From NCBI GenBank assembly GCA_947625195.1, contig CANQNK010000020.1:1-40663 (forward strand): a DNA stretch of 40,663 nucleotides, in the 5' to 3' direction. Below are positions 16,288 to 24,863 of the stretch, piece by piece. A program made the translations under genes and the position numbers. Origin of the DNA: an uncultured Clostridia bacterium. Its GTDB lineage: Bacteria; Bacillota; Clostridia; Oscillospirales; Ruminococcaceae. Positions within the stretch are counted from its first letter, which is position 1; each line of letters opens with the position of its first letter. The notes beneath the pieces are model-generated. The model ran no database searches. It had not been told where the DNA came from and saw only the letters and a list, made by a program, of their open reading frames with translations.

Positions 16288-16644
16288 ATGGAATACGTTT
16301 ACGCTTTTTTGGTAGGAGGCGTTTTATGCGCCATCGGACAGGTGCTTATTGATTATACAAAACTCACACCCGCGCGGATATTAGTAGCATATGTGGTTGC
16401 CGGAGTTTTTCTGGGAGCAGTGGGAGTGTACAAGCCTTTAGTAGAATTTGCAGGCGGAGGCGCTACCGTTCCGCTGACAGGATTCGGGTATCTTCTGTCA
16501 GACGGTGTAAAAAGCGCCGTTGACAAGGACGGATTTATAGGGATATTTACTGGTGCTCTGACAAGCGGCGCCGCTGGAATAACCGCCGCTATGGTATTTG
16601 CTCTTATCGCAGCGCTGATTTTCAAAAGCGGAAACAAAGACTAG
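16288..16644 (+). CDS. spoVAE: Stage V sporulation protein AE
   Basis: ATG 16288 (MEYVYAFLVGG) is chosen: GAGGAG lies 7 bp upstream and the family starts this way. The frame from 16261 overlaps spoVAD. The 118-residue product is almost wholly hydrophobic with several membrane helices and the conserved segments IDYTKLTPARILV and PLTGFGYLLSDGV. It is the membrane partner of SpoVAD in the Ca-DPA channel of the spore inner membrane. It directly follows spoVAD and is surely co-transcribed. The short product corresponds to the SpoVAE/AEb-type protein. Confidence 0.95.
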   Translation: MEYVYAFLVGGVLCAIGQVLIDYTKLTPARILVAYVVAGVFLGAVGVYKPLVEFAGGGATVPLTGFGYLLSDGVKSAVDKDGFIGIFTGALTSGAAGITAAMVFALIAALIFKSGNKD

Positions 16645-16715
16645 CCAAAATACTGAATTTATACTGATATCATTTGCCAAATTATGTAATATACGTAAAA
16701 AAAGTGAAAAAGCTC

Positions 16716-16744
16716 TTGCAAGAAGTCCGAAATACTGGTATAAT
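16716..16744 (+). promoter_or_regulatory. Sigma-A promoter for the phosphohexomutase gene
   Basis: TTGCAA, 17-bp spacer, perfect TATAAT. The two hexamers equal those in front of nifS. Confidence 0.75.
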
Positions 16745-16837
16745 AAAAAGTACTTTTTAAAGGTGTGATATGAAATTTATTTTTGAGCGCGATCCCCGGT
16801 CATAATGGGAAAAACGTTCAGAAAGGATCGGATAGAT

Positions 16838-18556
16838 ATGACTTATAACGAGCTTTATGACCTATGGTGCGAAAATGCAACGGACGATAAGGATCTTCTG
16901 CCGGAGCTTTTGTCGATAAAAGGCAATGATAAGGAAATTGAGGATAGATTTGCAGTTTCTCTAAAGTTTGGAACTGCCGGCCTGAGAGGAGTAATCGGCG
17001 CAGGCACTAACAGAATGAATGTTTACACGGTCAGACAGGCAACACAGGGGCTTGCCGATTATTGTAACGAAGATTTTGAAAACCCGAGTATTGCTATAGC
17101 ATACGATTCAAGAATAAAGAGCGACGTTTTTGCAAAAGAGGCTGCTGCCTGCCTTGCGGCAAACGGAATAAAGGTATATATATACCCCGAGCTTATGCCT
17201 ACTCCCATGCTTTCGTACGCAGTAAGGGCACTGAACTGTGATTCCGGAATAGTCATTACGGCGTCTCACAACCCCGCAAAGTACAACGGATATAAGGTAT
17301 ATGGCCCTGACGGCTGTCAGATGACCATTGACGCCGCGAACAAAGTGCTACAAAACATCGAGAAAGTTGATATATTTACAGGCGCAAAAACAATGGACTT
17401 TGACCTGGGCGTTGAAAGCGGAAAAATAGAATACATCGGAAAGGATATTTACAACGGATACCTGAAAGCCGTAAAGGAGTGCGGTATTCACACCGACTGT
17501 ATTGCCGAAAGCGGTATGAAAGTGGTTTTTACGCCTTTAAACGGTACGGGAAACAAACCCATAAGAGATATTCTTAAAATGATAGGCGTAAGAGATGTAG
17601 TGGTAGTTCCCGAGCAGGAAAATCCTGACGGCAACTTCCCTACCTGTCCGTTTCCAAATCCGGAGATTAAAGATGCCCTTGCTTTAGGCATTGAGCTTTC
17701 AAAAAAGGAGCATCCCGACCTGTTGCTTGCATCTGATCCGGACGCTGACAGAATGGGCATTGCCGTTCCGGATAAAAACGGTGAGTTCGTACTGTTTTCC
17801 GGAAATGAGGTGGGAGCGCTGCTGCTTGAGTACATCTGTAAGGAAAGAACGACTCTTGGTACTATGCCCGAAAATCCGATTACCATTAAAACGATAGTTA
17901 CCACCGACATAATCAAAAAAATCGCCGACGAGTACGGAGTTGAGATGATAGAAGTGCTTACCGGCTTTAAGTTTATAGGAGAGCAGATAGGACTGCTTGA
18001 GAAAAAAGGAGAGCAGAACAGATTTATCTTCGGATTTGAAGAAAGCTACGGATACCTGGGCGGCTCCTATGTAAGAGACAAAGACGCGGTAATTGCCTCT
18101 ATGCATATCTGTGAAATGACCGCTTTTTATAAGACCAAGGGAATATCTCTGATAGAAGCAAGAGCAAATATGTACGCAAAGTACGGAAATTTTGTTCACA
18201 CACAGAAAAGCTTTATCTGCGAGGGCGTAAGCGGCATGGAGAAAATGGCTGAGATTATGGACGGCCTTAGAAACAATCCGCCAAAGGAGATATCCGGACT
18301 TAGGGTATTAGAGTTTTCCGATTATCAGACGAGCGTAACGCTTGACTGTCTGACAGGTAACAAAAGCGAAATTACTCTTCCCAAAAGCAATGTTTTGTCA
18401 TTTGTACTGGAAAACGGCGCAAAGGTAATTTTGCGTCCGTCGGGAACCGAGCCGAAAATCAAGGCCTACTACACAACGATTGCCGACAAACGTGAGGACG
18501 CCGAGGCGCTTGAAGAAAAAATTTCAAAGGATTTTGCCGCACTTATCGGATTTTAA
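16838..18556 (+). CDS. pgcA: Phosphoglucomutase/phosphomannomutase
   Basis: ATG 16838 (MTYNELYDLW) is preferred because AAAGGA lies ~11 bp upstream; the earlier in-frame ATG 16805 has no ribosome site. The 572-residue protein belongs to the alpha-D-phosphohexomutase superfamily, long form. It has FGTAGLRGVIGAG near the N-terminus, the phosphoserine loop TASHNPAKYNGYK with S143, the Mg2+ loop DPDADR with D300, D302 and D304, the sugar-binding GFEESYGYL, and the phosphate-binding RPSGTEPKIKAY. It interconverts glucose-1-P and glucose-6-P (and perhaps the mannose pair) for glycogen and cell-wall sugars. It is monocistronic with its own promoter and two terminator-like hairpins. Confidence 0.94.
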   Translation: MTYNELYDLWCENATDDKDLLPELLSIKGNDKEIEDRFAVSLKFGTAGLRGVIGAGTNRMNVYTVRQATQGLADYCNEDFENPSIAIAYDSRIKSDVFAKEAAACLAANGIKVYIYPELMPTPMLSYAVRALNCDSGIVITASHNPAKYNGYKVYGPDGCQMTIDAANKVLQNIEKVDIFTGAKTMDFDLGVESGKIEYIGKDIYNGYLKAVKECGIHTDCIAESGMKVVFTPLNGTGNKPIRDILKMIGVRDVVVVPEQENPDGNFPTCPFPNPEIKDALALGIELSKKEHPDLLLASDPDADRMGIAVPDKNGEFVLFSGNEVGALLLEYICKERTTLGTMPENPITIKTIVTTDIIKKIADEYGVEMIEVLTGFKFIGEQIGLLEKKGEQNRFIFGFEESYGYLGGSYVRDKDAVIASMHICEMTAFYKTKGISLIEARANMYAKYGNFVHTQKSFICEGVSGMEKMAEIMDGLRNNPPKEISGLRVLEFSDYQTSVTLDCLTGNKSEITLPKSNVLSFVLENGAKVILRPSGTEPKIKAYYTTIADKREDAEALEEKISKDFAALIGF

Positions 18557-18576
18557 CGTAAAACTTTTTCATACAT

Positions 18577-18607
18577 AAAGGGGATACCAAGATATGGCAT
18601 CCCCTTT
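18577..18607 (+). terminator. Stem-loop after the phosphohexomutase gene
   Basis: AAAGGGGAT with ATCCCCTTT, loop including ACCA/TGG. The stem is strong but no T-run follows, so it may stabilise the mRNA while 18613-18646 terminates. Confidence 0.5.
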
Positions 18608-18612
18608 CTGAT

Positions 18613-18646
18613 ACAAAAAACACCGGACGCGCCGGTGATTTTTTTG
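18613..18646. terminator. Bidirectional intrinsic terminator
   Basis: CACCGG / CCGGTG stem with A-run on the left and ATTTTTTT on the right. It serves both the phosphohexomutase gene and the convergent membrane-protein gene. Confidence 0.85.
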
Positions 18647-18650
18647 TATA

Positions 18651-19199
18651 TCATCTGAACTGCTTATATAAAGAATAGAATATAAGATTATATCTTTCTG
18701 TGATCTCCTCTTCCTCAAAGGCAACGGTGGGCTTCATATCGACAATAAGCCTTGAATCCTTTAAATAAACTATATCAAAGGTTGCGTGCTCAATAAGCAC
18801 TCTTTTTGAATCGAGCTTATCAGAACCTTTCGCCCTGTGCTCCCCGACAAAAAAATCTCCCCCGTCTGTTTTTAATATGTACTTTACGTCTCCGGTGAGT
18901 CCGTCCTTCATATAAAGATTCATAGTCTTGTCGAAAACCAGCTCATCTATCTCGATAGAATCGGAAATAAAATTCTCACTGCTTATATCCTTGCTTGCTT
19001 TAACATAGCTTATTATCGGCTTTATAAGCAATACCATAATCACGGCATACACCAGCAGTATCAAAAGATTCCATACCTTAAAGCCGTTTATTATCAGCGC
19101 CGCAACAATGCACACAGCAAATACGCCCGTGACTATAAGTGCGATCTGCATTATATCCTTATAGTAAATACTTGCGTTTTTTGTATACTTATCCTTCAT
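18651..19199 (-). CDS. Two-helix membrane protein of unknown function
   Basis: ATG 19199 (MKDKYTKN) is used because GAGGAGG is 9 bp upstream; the frame open from 19289 would start upstream of the promoter. The 182-residue protein has a short cytosolic start, two membrane helices (about IALIVTGVFAVCIVAALII and LLILLVYAVIMVLLI, residues 17-60), then a ~120-residue soluble domain with alternating hydrophobic strands ending LIFYSLYKQFR. The layout recalls small YcxB-like or bacterial-PH-type membrane proteins, where such a tail folds as a beta domain. I do not recognise a family with confidence. It has its own promoter, divergent from rpmE, and shares the terminator at 18613-18646. Confidence 0.75.
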   Translation of the reverse strand: MKDKYTKNASIYYKDIMQIALIVTGVFAVCIVAALIINGFKVWNLLILLVYAVIMVLLIKPIISYVKASKDISSENFISDSIEIDELVFDKTMNLYMKDGLTGDVKYILKTDGGDFFVGEHRAKGSDKLDSKRVLIEHATFDIVYLKDSRLIVDMKPTVAFEEEEITERYNLIFYSLYKQFR

Positions 19200-19227
19200 A
19201 TCAAATTCCTCCTCGCCGTTTGAAAAA

Positions 19228-19256
19228 AGTATATCATATCTTACAATTATTTTCAA
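19228..19256 (-). promoter_or_regulatory. Sigma-A promoter for the two-helix membrane protein
   Basis: Minus-strand TTGAAA, 17-bp spacer, TATACT, ~29 bp before the start codon. Confidence 0.7.
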
Positions 19257-19289
19257 GTGTAAAAAGACAATATTTTTTTGTAAAAACAC

Positions 19290-19318
19290 TTGAAATTTTT
19301 TTTATTGTGTGGTATACT
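19290..19318 (+). promoter_or_regulatory. Sigma-A promoter for rpmE
   Basis: TTGAAA, 17-bp spacer, TATACT. The hexamers match the divergent promoter at 19228-19256. It predicts a leader of ~97 nt. Confidence 0.7.
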
Positions 19319-19324
19319 TATTAA

Positions 19325-19421
19325 GCTTAAAATGATAAATCCATAGAACTACTGTCTAAACTGAAATGATGGGCTTCTATGTGAGTCATAAATTTTGCGT
19401 TTAGAGAGGAGGAAAACTTAA
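19325..19421 (+). promoter_or_regulatory. 5' leader of rpmE with hairpin
   Basis: CATAGAA (19342-19348) can pair with TTCTATG (19375-19381), enclosing a ~26-nt arm. Ribosomal-protein mRNAs often carry autoregulatory leaders and several L31 leaders are known in other phyla. I cannot match this one to a named family. Confidence 0.35.
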
Positions 19422-19622
19422 ATGAAAAAAGGTATTCATCCGGCTTACGAGGAGACTACTATCACCTGCGCTTGTGGAAACGTTATCAAAACACGTTCGA
19501 CTAAGAAGGATATTAAGGTTGAAATCTGCTCAAAGTGCCATCCGTTTTTTACAGGAAAGCAGAAGCTTGTTGATACTGGCGGAAGAGTTGACAGATTCAA
19601 GAAAAGATACAATCTTGACTAA
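19422..19622 (+). CDS. rpmE: Ribosomal protein L31 (zinc-binding form)
   Basis: A 66-residue protein with the L31 pattern [11 protein letters not shown] near the start, zinc ligands C16 and C18 (TCACGN) and the [12 protein letters not shown] block, ending [10 protein letters not shown]. Presence of the four cysteines marks the zinc-containing C+ form, in contrast to the zinc-free YtiA type expressed under zinc starvation. It binds the 50S central protuberance. RBS AGAGGAGG is strong. It is transcribed alone from 19290-19318 and ends at a clear terminator. Confidence 0.97.
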   Translation: MKKGIHPAYEETTITCACGNVIKTRSTKKDIKVEICSKCHPFFTGKQKLVDTGGRVDRFKKRYNLD

Positions 19623-19631
19623 GCCTTTACG

Positions 19632-19660
19632 GAGCGGATTTCGTCCGCTCTTATTTTTTT
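19632..19660 (+). terminator. Terminator of rpmE
   Basis: GAGCGGA / TCCGCTC stem, 5-nt loop, then TTATTTTTTT. Confidence 0.85.
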
Positions 19661-19682
19661 AATCAATCTGTGAGGACAACTT

Positions 19683-20303
19683 ATGAGCTACAAAACAGTT
19701 AAAGGTGAAGCATCGGGAAGCTTTACTGAAAAAAAGAGCGAATTTATCGGACATATCGCCCATGTAAAAACAAACGACGAGGCTGTTGAGTTTATTAACA
19801 AAATAAAATCACAAAACAGAAAGGCCAGGCACAATGTATACGCATATATTCTGAAAGAATCAAATATCACCCGATACAGCGACGATTCTGAGCCTCAGGG
19901 CACAGGCGGCGTTCCCGTGCTTGAGGTTTTGCAAAAAGAGGGACTTTTCGATGTATGCGCGGTCGTGACAAGATATTTCGGCGGGACTTTGCTGGGTACG
20001 GGAGGACTGACCCGAGCGTATTCAAAGGGCTGTAAGCTTGCGGTGGATGCTGCCGAGATAATGGAGATGCACCTGGCACACGAAGTAACTGTTACGACTG
20101 ACTACAGTTTGTTCGGAAAAGTAAACGCTCTTTTACCGGAATTTGAGGTGAAAACACTGAATGAGGATTTCGGCAGCGAAGTAACACTTACGCTTCTGGT
20201 AAAGGCGGATAAAGTAAAAGCTTTTGAAAGTAAGCTGATCGATGCAACTTTTGGTTCTGCAAAAATAAGAATTTACGACGAGATTTACGGAGATTTTGCA
20301 TAG
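19683..20303 (+). CDS. yigZ: YigZ/IMPACT family protein
   Basis: The 206-residue protein has the UPF0029/IMPACT N-terminal domain: EKKSEFIGH, ARHNVYAYI, SDDSEPQGTGGVPVLEVL and the hallmark VVTRYFGGTLLGTGGLTRAYS. A smaller C-terminal beta-alpha domain of the DUF1949 type follows. The eukaryotic relative IMPACT binds GCN1; bacterial members have no settled function, though a role near the ribosome has been suggested. The length is the usual ~205. ATG 19683 follows GTGAGGACAACTT, a fair ribosome site. Confidence 0.93.
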   Translation: MSYKTVKGEASGSFTEKKSEFIGHIAHVKTNDEAVEFINKIKSQNRKARHNVYAYILKESNITRYSDDSEPQGTGGVPVLEVLQKEGLFDVCAVVTRYFGGTLLGTGGLTRAYSKGCKLAVDAAEIMEMHLAHEVTVTTDYSLFGKVNALLPEFEVKTLNEDFGSEVTLTLLVKADKVKAFESKLIDATFGSAKIRIYDEIYGDFA

Positions 20304-20418
20304 GCTTTGTGAATAATCTGTTAATTTTTTCAAAAAATAAAGGTGAATCGGCACTAAAAAAAGTATATAACATTAGAATAACAAGCAACCAGCTTTTTAG
20401 ATTTTAGGAACAGAGAAT

Positions 20419-21402
20419 ATGAATCCCAGAGAAATAACCGAACATTTTGAGGCTGAAATTTTATGCTCATACGCCTGTCTTTCAAAAGACACCAAGGGCA
20501 GAAGGCGTGAGCAGGAAAAGTGCTCTCTTCGCACTGAATTTCAGCGCGACCGCGACAGAATAATACATTCAAACTCCTTTCGCCGTTTAAAGCACAAAGC
20601 GCAGGTCTTTTTGTACCCCACGGGAGATCATTACAGAACAAGACTTACTCATACTCTTGAGGTTGCTCAGATCGCAAGGACAATTTCAAGAGCTCTGAGG
20701 CTAAACGAGGATTTAACAGAAGCTATCTCCCTTGGGCACGATTTGGGACATACGCCTTTCGGACACGAGGGTGAAAGAGTGCTTGATATGCTTAACCCGA
20801 ACGGCTTTAAGCACTATAAACAAAGTATAAGAGTAGTGGACTACATAGATAAACTGAATCTCACCTATGAAGTGAGAGACGGCATTTTAAAGCACACCAA
20901 CCAAACCGCCGAAACCAGAGAGGGCTGCGTTGTCAGGGCGGCGGACGTTATAGCATATATAAATCACGATATCGACGACTCCATACGCGCGGGTGTGATA
21001 AAGGAAACCGATCTTCCCGAGGAAGCGACGAATATTCTGGGGCACTCTAAAAGCGAGCGCATAACTACTCTTGTAAATTCAATTGTAAAAAACGGAGCTG
21101 AGAGCATAAAGATGGACGATGAGGTAAAGTATGCTCACGACAAGCTTCACAAATACATGTTTGATTCTGTGTATACAAATCCCAAGTGCAAATCTGAGGA
21201 AAAAAAAGTAAAGGACCTTGTAGGAAAGCTTTACGAGTATTACATAAAGGACGTTGACAGACTTCCCGAGGATTACAGAGAGCTGTCATATGAATTTGAC
21301 AGGGAAACCGCCGTGTGTGACTACATAGCAGGTATGACAGACTCGTTTGCAATAAGAACCTTTGAGGAGCTGTTTATTCCAAAGGGCTGGAACGCGCTTT
21401 AA
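20419..21402 (+). CDS. dgt: Deoxyguanosinetriphosphate triphosphohydrolase-like HD protein
   Basis: A 327-residue HD-domain phosphohydrolase of the dGTPase family. The metal-binding residues are visible as H78 (RLTHTLEV), H107-D108 (GHDLGH) and H111/H116 (HTPFGHEGE). SNSFRRLKHKAQVF near residue 51 is the family signature. It releases triphosphate from dNTPs and so tunes the dNTP pool. In many Clostridia dgt sits just before dnaG-rpoD, and that order is kept here with a small lipoprotein gene inserted. The start at ATG 20419 has GGAACAGAGA upstream, a moderate site. I see no terminator between it and the next genes, so the group is probably one transcript. Confidence 0.93.
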   Translation: MNPREITEHFEAEILCSYACLSKDTKGRRREQEKCSLRTEFQRDRDRIIHSNSFRRLKHKAQVFLYPTGDHYRTRLTHTLEVAQIARTISRALRLNEDLTEAISLGHDLGHTPFGHEGERVLDMLNPNGFKHYKQSIRVVDYIDKLNLTYEVRDGILKHTNQTAETREGCVVRAADVIAYINHDIDDSIRAGVIKETDLPEEATNILGHSKSERITTLVNSIVKNGAESIKMDDEVKYAHDKLHKYMFDSVYTNPKCKSEEKKVKDLVGKLYEYYIKDVDRLPEDYRELSYEFDRETAVCDYIAGMTDSFAIRTFEELFIPKGWNAL

Positions 21403-21433
21403 TAAATCTTTAATAAATTAAGAGGAGAAATTT

Positions 21434-21889
21434 ATGAAAAAGATCTTATCATTACTTTTAGTGTTTATTATTTGCGCTGCTATGTGCGGTTGTGAAGATA
21501 AGAAAAAAGAAAAAGTTGATTCGTTTCTGGTAGGAGGAGTGTGGGAAGCCACTGTTCAGAACAACGATGAGTCCAAACCCTTTCTTCTGGCATATCAGTT
21601 CAAAGACGACGGCAGCTACGTTCAATACAATAACATAATTGCAATATCCGGCGGTTACTTCGAGCAGGACGGTGAGGATCTGACGCTAATAAGCCCCGAT
21701 CGCACTCAGACAGCAGAAATATCCTGTACCTATGACAAAGATAAAGAGATTTTATCTCTTACAGGAAAAATCGGTAATCAGGAAAACTCTCCTGAGGCTA
21801 CTATAAAATTCAAAAGAATCGACGAGGGCGATGAAAAATATTACCAGGAAAATAATACCGTAAGTGTGGAAATTAAAAAGAAAAAGTAG
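21434..21889 (+). CDS. Small lipoprotein of unknown function
   Basis: A 151-residue protein with a lipoprotein signal peptide: MKKILSLLLVFIICAAM, then CGC with Cys20 as the likely lipid anchor (Cys18 is the alternative), followed by a Lys-rich linker (EDKKKEKVD). The mature part is beta-rich (GGVWEATVQ, YQFKDDGSYVQY, GYFEQDGEDLTL, SCTYDKDKEILSLTGK). This is the pattern of small calycin-like or DUF5640-type lipoproteins. RBS AGAGGAG precedes the ATG. It lies between dgt and dnaG in the same direction, without visible separate control. I cannot assign a substrate or partner. Confidence 0.8.
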   Translation: MKKILSLLLVFIICAAMCGCEDKKKEKVDSFLVGGVWEATVQNNDESKPFLLAYQFKDDGSYVQYNNIIAISGGYFEQDGEDLTLISPDRTQTAEISCTYDKDKEILSLTGKIGNQENSPEATIKFKRIDEGDEKYYQENNTVSVEIKKKK

Positions 21890-21943
21890 CACTTTATATA
21901 TCATCATTTTAAATAGCTTAAATAGCGCAAGGAGGAGTAATGC

Positions 21944-23704
21944 TTGGCGTTTTCACAGGATTTTATTGACAGGCTAAAATACGCAAATAGGATTGAAGAC
22001 GTCATGGGAAGTTACGTTCAGCTCAAAAGAGCGGGTTCATCGTTAAAATGTCTCTGCCCCTTTCACTCCGAAAGAACACCGTCCTGTACCGTATATCCGG
22101 ACACCGACAGTTTTTACTGTTTCGGATGCGGAGCAGGCGGAGATGTTGTTACATTTATAATGAAGATAGAAAACCTCGACTACTACGAGGCGGTGAAGTA
22201 TCTCGCCGAGCGCAGCGGCATTGCAATGCCGGAGGATGAGCGTTTCGGGCAGGGCGCCGATCTTAAGAAAAAGCGCCTTTATGAGATGAACAGGCAGGCA
22301 GCAAGGTTTTTTTACAGAAATCTGAAAACTCCCGAGGGTAAGAAGGGGCTTGAATATCTTTTGGGCAGAGGACTTAAGCTTGAAACTATAAAAAAGTTCG
22401 GGCTGGGCGTAGCGATCGACAAATGGTCAGCGCTGAAGGATCATCTTCTTTCTCTCGGCTTTTATGAAAATGAGCTGGTGGACGCTTCACTTCTCGGAAA
22501 AAACTCTCAGGGACGCACATACGACTTCTTTAAAAACAGAGTTATGTTTCCGTTTTTTGACCTTCGGGGAAATGTAATAGCCTTCGGCGGGCGACGGCTT
22601 GACGAAAGCGATTCAAGAAAGTATTTGAATTCAAAGGAAACCGCCGTTTTTAAAAAGAACAGAACACTGTTTGCGCTTAACTTTGCAAAGGAAAGTGCAA
22701 TAAAAACAAAACAGCTTTTGCTGTGCGAGGGAAATCTGGACGTAATATCAATGCATCAGGCAGGCTTTGACAATGCGGTTGCTACATGCGGAACGGCAAT
22801 TACATCAGAACACGCCAGAATGATGCTGCAATACTGCGACGAGGTTATTATATGCTACGACTCTGACGAGGCCGGACAGAAGGCCAGCAACAAGGCTATA
22901 AACACCCTGTCTGAAGTAGGTATAAAAACCAAGGTAATAAAAATGGATGACGCAAAGGATCCGGACGAATATATAAACAAATTCGGAAGTGCGCGGTTTC
23001 AAAAGCTTATCGACAAATCTCAGGGTGCGATACTTTACGAGCTTTCAAAAGCCGAAAACGGCCTTGATATTTCTAACCCGCTTGACAGGATAGATTATCT
23101 TAAAAACTGCTATAAAGTACTTGAAAAAATTGCAGATCCGGTAGAGCGCGAGGTTTATATCGATCAGGTATCAAAAAAGACGAATGTCAGCAAGGACGAG
23201 ATAAAAAACGTAATTTCTCAAAGGCTTAAGAGGCAACGATTCAGCGAGCAGAAAAACAACTGGCGAAAGCAGGTAAACTCGACCGTTACAAGGCGTGATG
23301 ACCTAAATCCTCTGGCGGCGAAATTTCCAAAAGCCGCAAAAGCAGAAGAAGGACTAATCTCATACGTTTACACAAATCCCGACAAATGCGCTGAGGTATG
23401 TTCTCTTATAAGCGCAGAAGAATTTGTAACCGATCTGAACCGACGTATTTTTTCTTCTATTACAGAAAAAATACTTTCGGGCGCAGATTTCTCCACTTTT
23501 TCGCTCGGAAGCGAATTTTCTGCCGATGAAATGGGTAAAATATCTAAGATAATTGCAACGCGGAGAAATATGGCAGTAGACTCAAAAACGGCAATGGATT
23601 ATATCGGCGTTATAAAAAACACAAATCCCGGCGGCGGCGAGCCTGACGTACTTAATGACCAAGAGCTTTTGAATTTTATTCAAGGCTTAAATAAAGGACA
23701 GTAA
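21944..23704 (+). CDS. dnaG: DNA primase
   Basis: A 586-residue DnaG (family ~600). The start is TTG 21944 with AAGGAGG ~10 bp upstream; the ATG five bases before it is in another frame. The CHC2 zinc finger is at residues 38-62 (CPFHSERTPSC...YCFGCGAGGDVV). The TOPRIM core contains LLCEGNLDVISMHQAG and the acidic ICYDSDEAGQKA and MDDAKDPDEYI. The C-terminal third is the helicase-binding region, ending NFIQGLNKGQ. It makes RNA primers at the fork and docks on DnaB. rpoD follows after 20 bp, the classic macromolecular-synthesis pair; rpsU, seen in E. coli, is absent. Confidence 0.97.
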   Translation: MAFSQDFIDRLKYANRIEDVMGSYVQLKRAGSSLKCLCPFHSERTPSCTVYPDTDSFYCFGCGAGGDVVTFIMKIENLDYYEAVKYLAERSGIAMPEDERFGQGADLKKKRLYEMNRQAARFFYRNLKTPEGKKGLEYLLGRGLKLETIKKFGLGVAIDKWSALKDHLLSLGFYENELVDASLLGKNSQGRTYDFFKNRVMFPFFDLRGNVIAFGGRRLDESDSRKYLNSKETAVFKKNRTLFALNFAKESAIKTKQLLLCEGNLDVISMHQAGFDNAVATCGTAITSEHARMMLQYCDEVIICYDSDEAGQKASNKAINTLSEVGIKTKVIKMDDAKDPDEYINKFGSARFQKLIDKSQGAILYELSKAENGLDISNPLDRIDYLKNCYKVLEKIADPVEREVYIDQVSKKTNVSKDEIKNVISQRLKRQRFSEQKNNWRKQVNSTVTRRDDLNPLAAKFPKAAKAEEGLISYVYTNPDKCAEVCSLISAEEFVTDLNRRIFSSITEKILSGADFSTFSLGSEFSADEMGKISKIIATRRNMAVDSKTAMDYIGVIKNTNPGGGEPDVLNDQELLNFIQGLNKGQ

Positions 23705-23724
23705 AAACTATTGAGGTGTAAATA

Positions 23725-24828
23725 ATGAACAGTGAAAAGAAAGCAATTCTCGACAATCTTCTTGAGCAGGGAAAGGTAAGCGGTAAGCTTACAACTAAAG
23801 AGATAACCGACGCACTTGAAAAGCTCGATTATGACGTTGAACAGATGGATTCGTTTTACGATGCCTGCTCTGCAAATAATATAGAGATCATAGACGACGT
23901 TAATCCCGACGATGCTATTATTCTTTCCGCGGCGGAGGACGACGCTATCGATGACAGCGTTGACATATCAATATCTACTGAGGGCATTTCTATTGACGAC
24001 CCTGTAAAAATTTACCTTAAAGAGATAGGAAGAGTTCCGCTTCTTACTGCCGAGGAAGAAATTCAGCTGGCGGAACAGATGGCAGGAAGCAACGAAAAGA
24101 AGGCCAGTGAGGCGAGAAAGCGTCTTGCAGAGGCAAATCTTCGTCTTGTGGTTTCTATTGCAAAGAGATATGTCGGAAGAGGCATGAGCTTTTTAGACCT
24201 TATCCAGGAGGGGAACTTAGGACTTATCAAGGCGGTGGAAAAGTTTGACTACACAAAGGGCTTTAAGTTTTCTACCTATGCTACATGGTGGATAAGGCAG
24301 GCTATTACAAGAGCTATCGCCGATCAGGCCAGAACGATAAGAATTCCCGTTCATATGGTGGAGACGATAACAAAGGTAAAAAAGGTTTCGTCTCAGCTGC
24401 TCCACCAAAACGGTCGTGATCCGAGCCCTGAGGACATTGCAAAAGAGCTTAATATGCCGGTTGACAGGGTTCGTGAGATTATGAGAATAGCACAGGATCC
24501 CGTATCACTTGAGACGCCTATCGGCGAGGAGGAGGATTCTCACCTTGGCGACTTTATCCCCGATGAAGACGCTCCCGCTCCGGCTGAAGCGGCATCACTC
24601 GTGCTTTTAAAGGAGCAGATAGATCAGGTGCTCTCGACCCTTACCGACAGGGAGGAAAATGTTCTGCGGCTGAGGTTCGGCCTTGTTGACGGCAGATCTC
24701 GTACCCTTGAGGAGGTAGGACAGACTTTTAACGTAACCCGTGAAAGAATAAGGCAGATAGAAGCAAAGGCTTTAAGAAAGCTGAGACATCCTAACCGCAG
24801 CAATAAGGTAAAGGATTTTATCGACTGA
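23725..24828 (+). CDS. rpoD: Housekeeping RNA polymerase sigma factor SigA/RpoD
   Basis: The 367-residue protein has a short region 1.1 (residues ~1-75, acidic near its end), region 1.2 with [22 protein letters not shown], and region 2 with [27 protein letters not shown]. The -10-recognition helix is [21 protein letters not shown]. Region 3 and region 4 follow, the latter with the -35-binding helix [30 protein letters not shown]. It is the primary sigma factor; the many TTGACA/TATAAT-type promoters in this window are its expected targets. A weak AGGTG site precedes ATG 23725, in keeping with transcription and translation linked to dnaG. Confidence 0.97.
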   Translation: MNSEKKAILDNLLEQGKVSGKLTTKEITDALEKLDYDVEQMDSFYDACSANNIEIIDDVNPDDAIILSAAEDDAIDDSVDISISTEGISIDDPVKIYLKEIGRVPLLTAEEEIQLAEQMAGSNEKKASEARKRLAEANLRLVVSIAKRYVGRGMSFLDLIQEGNLGLIKAVEKFDYTKGFKFSTYATWWIRQAITRAIADQARTIRIPVHMVETITKVKKVSSQLLHQNGRDPSPEDIAKELNMPVDRVREIMRIAQDPVSLETPIGEEEDSHLGDFIPDEDAPAPAEAASLVLLKEQIDQVLSTLTDREENVLRLRFGLVDGRSRTLEEVGQTFNVTRERIRQIEAKALRKLRHPNRSNKVKDFID

Positions 24829-24863
24829 TTGTGTAACTACATATCAGTCAAACGGATATAAAA

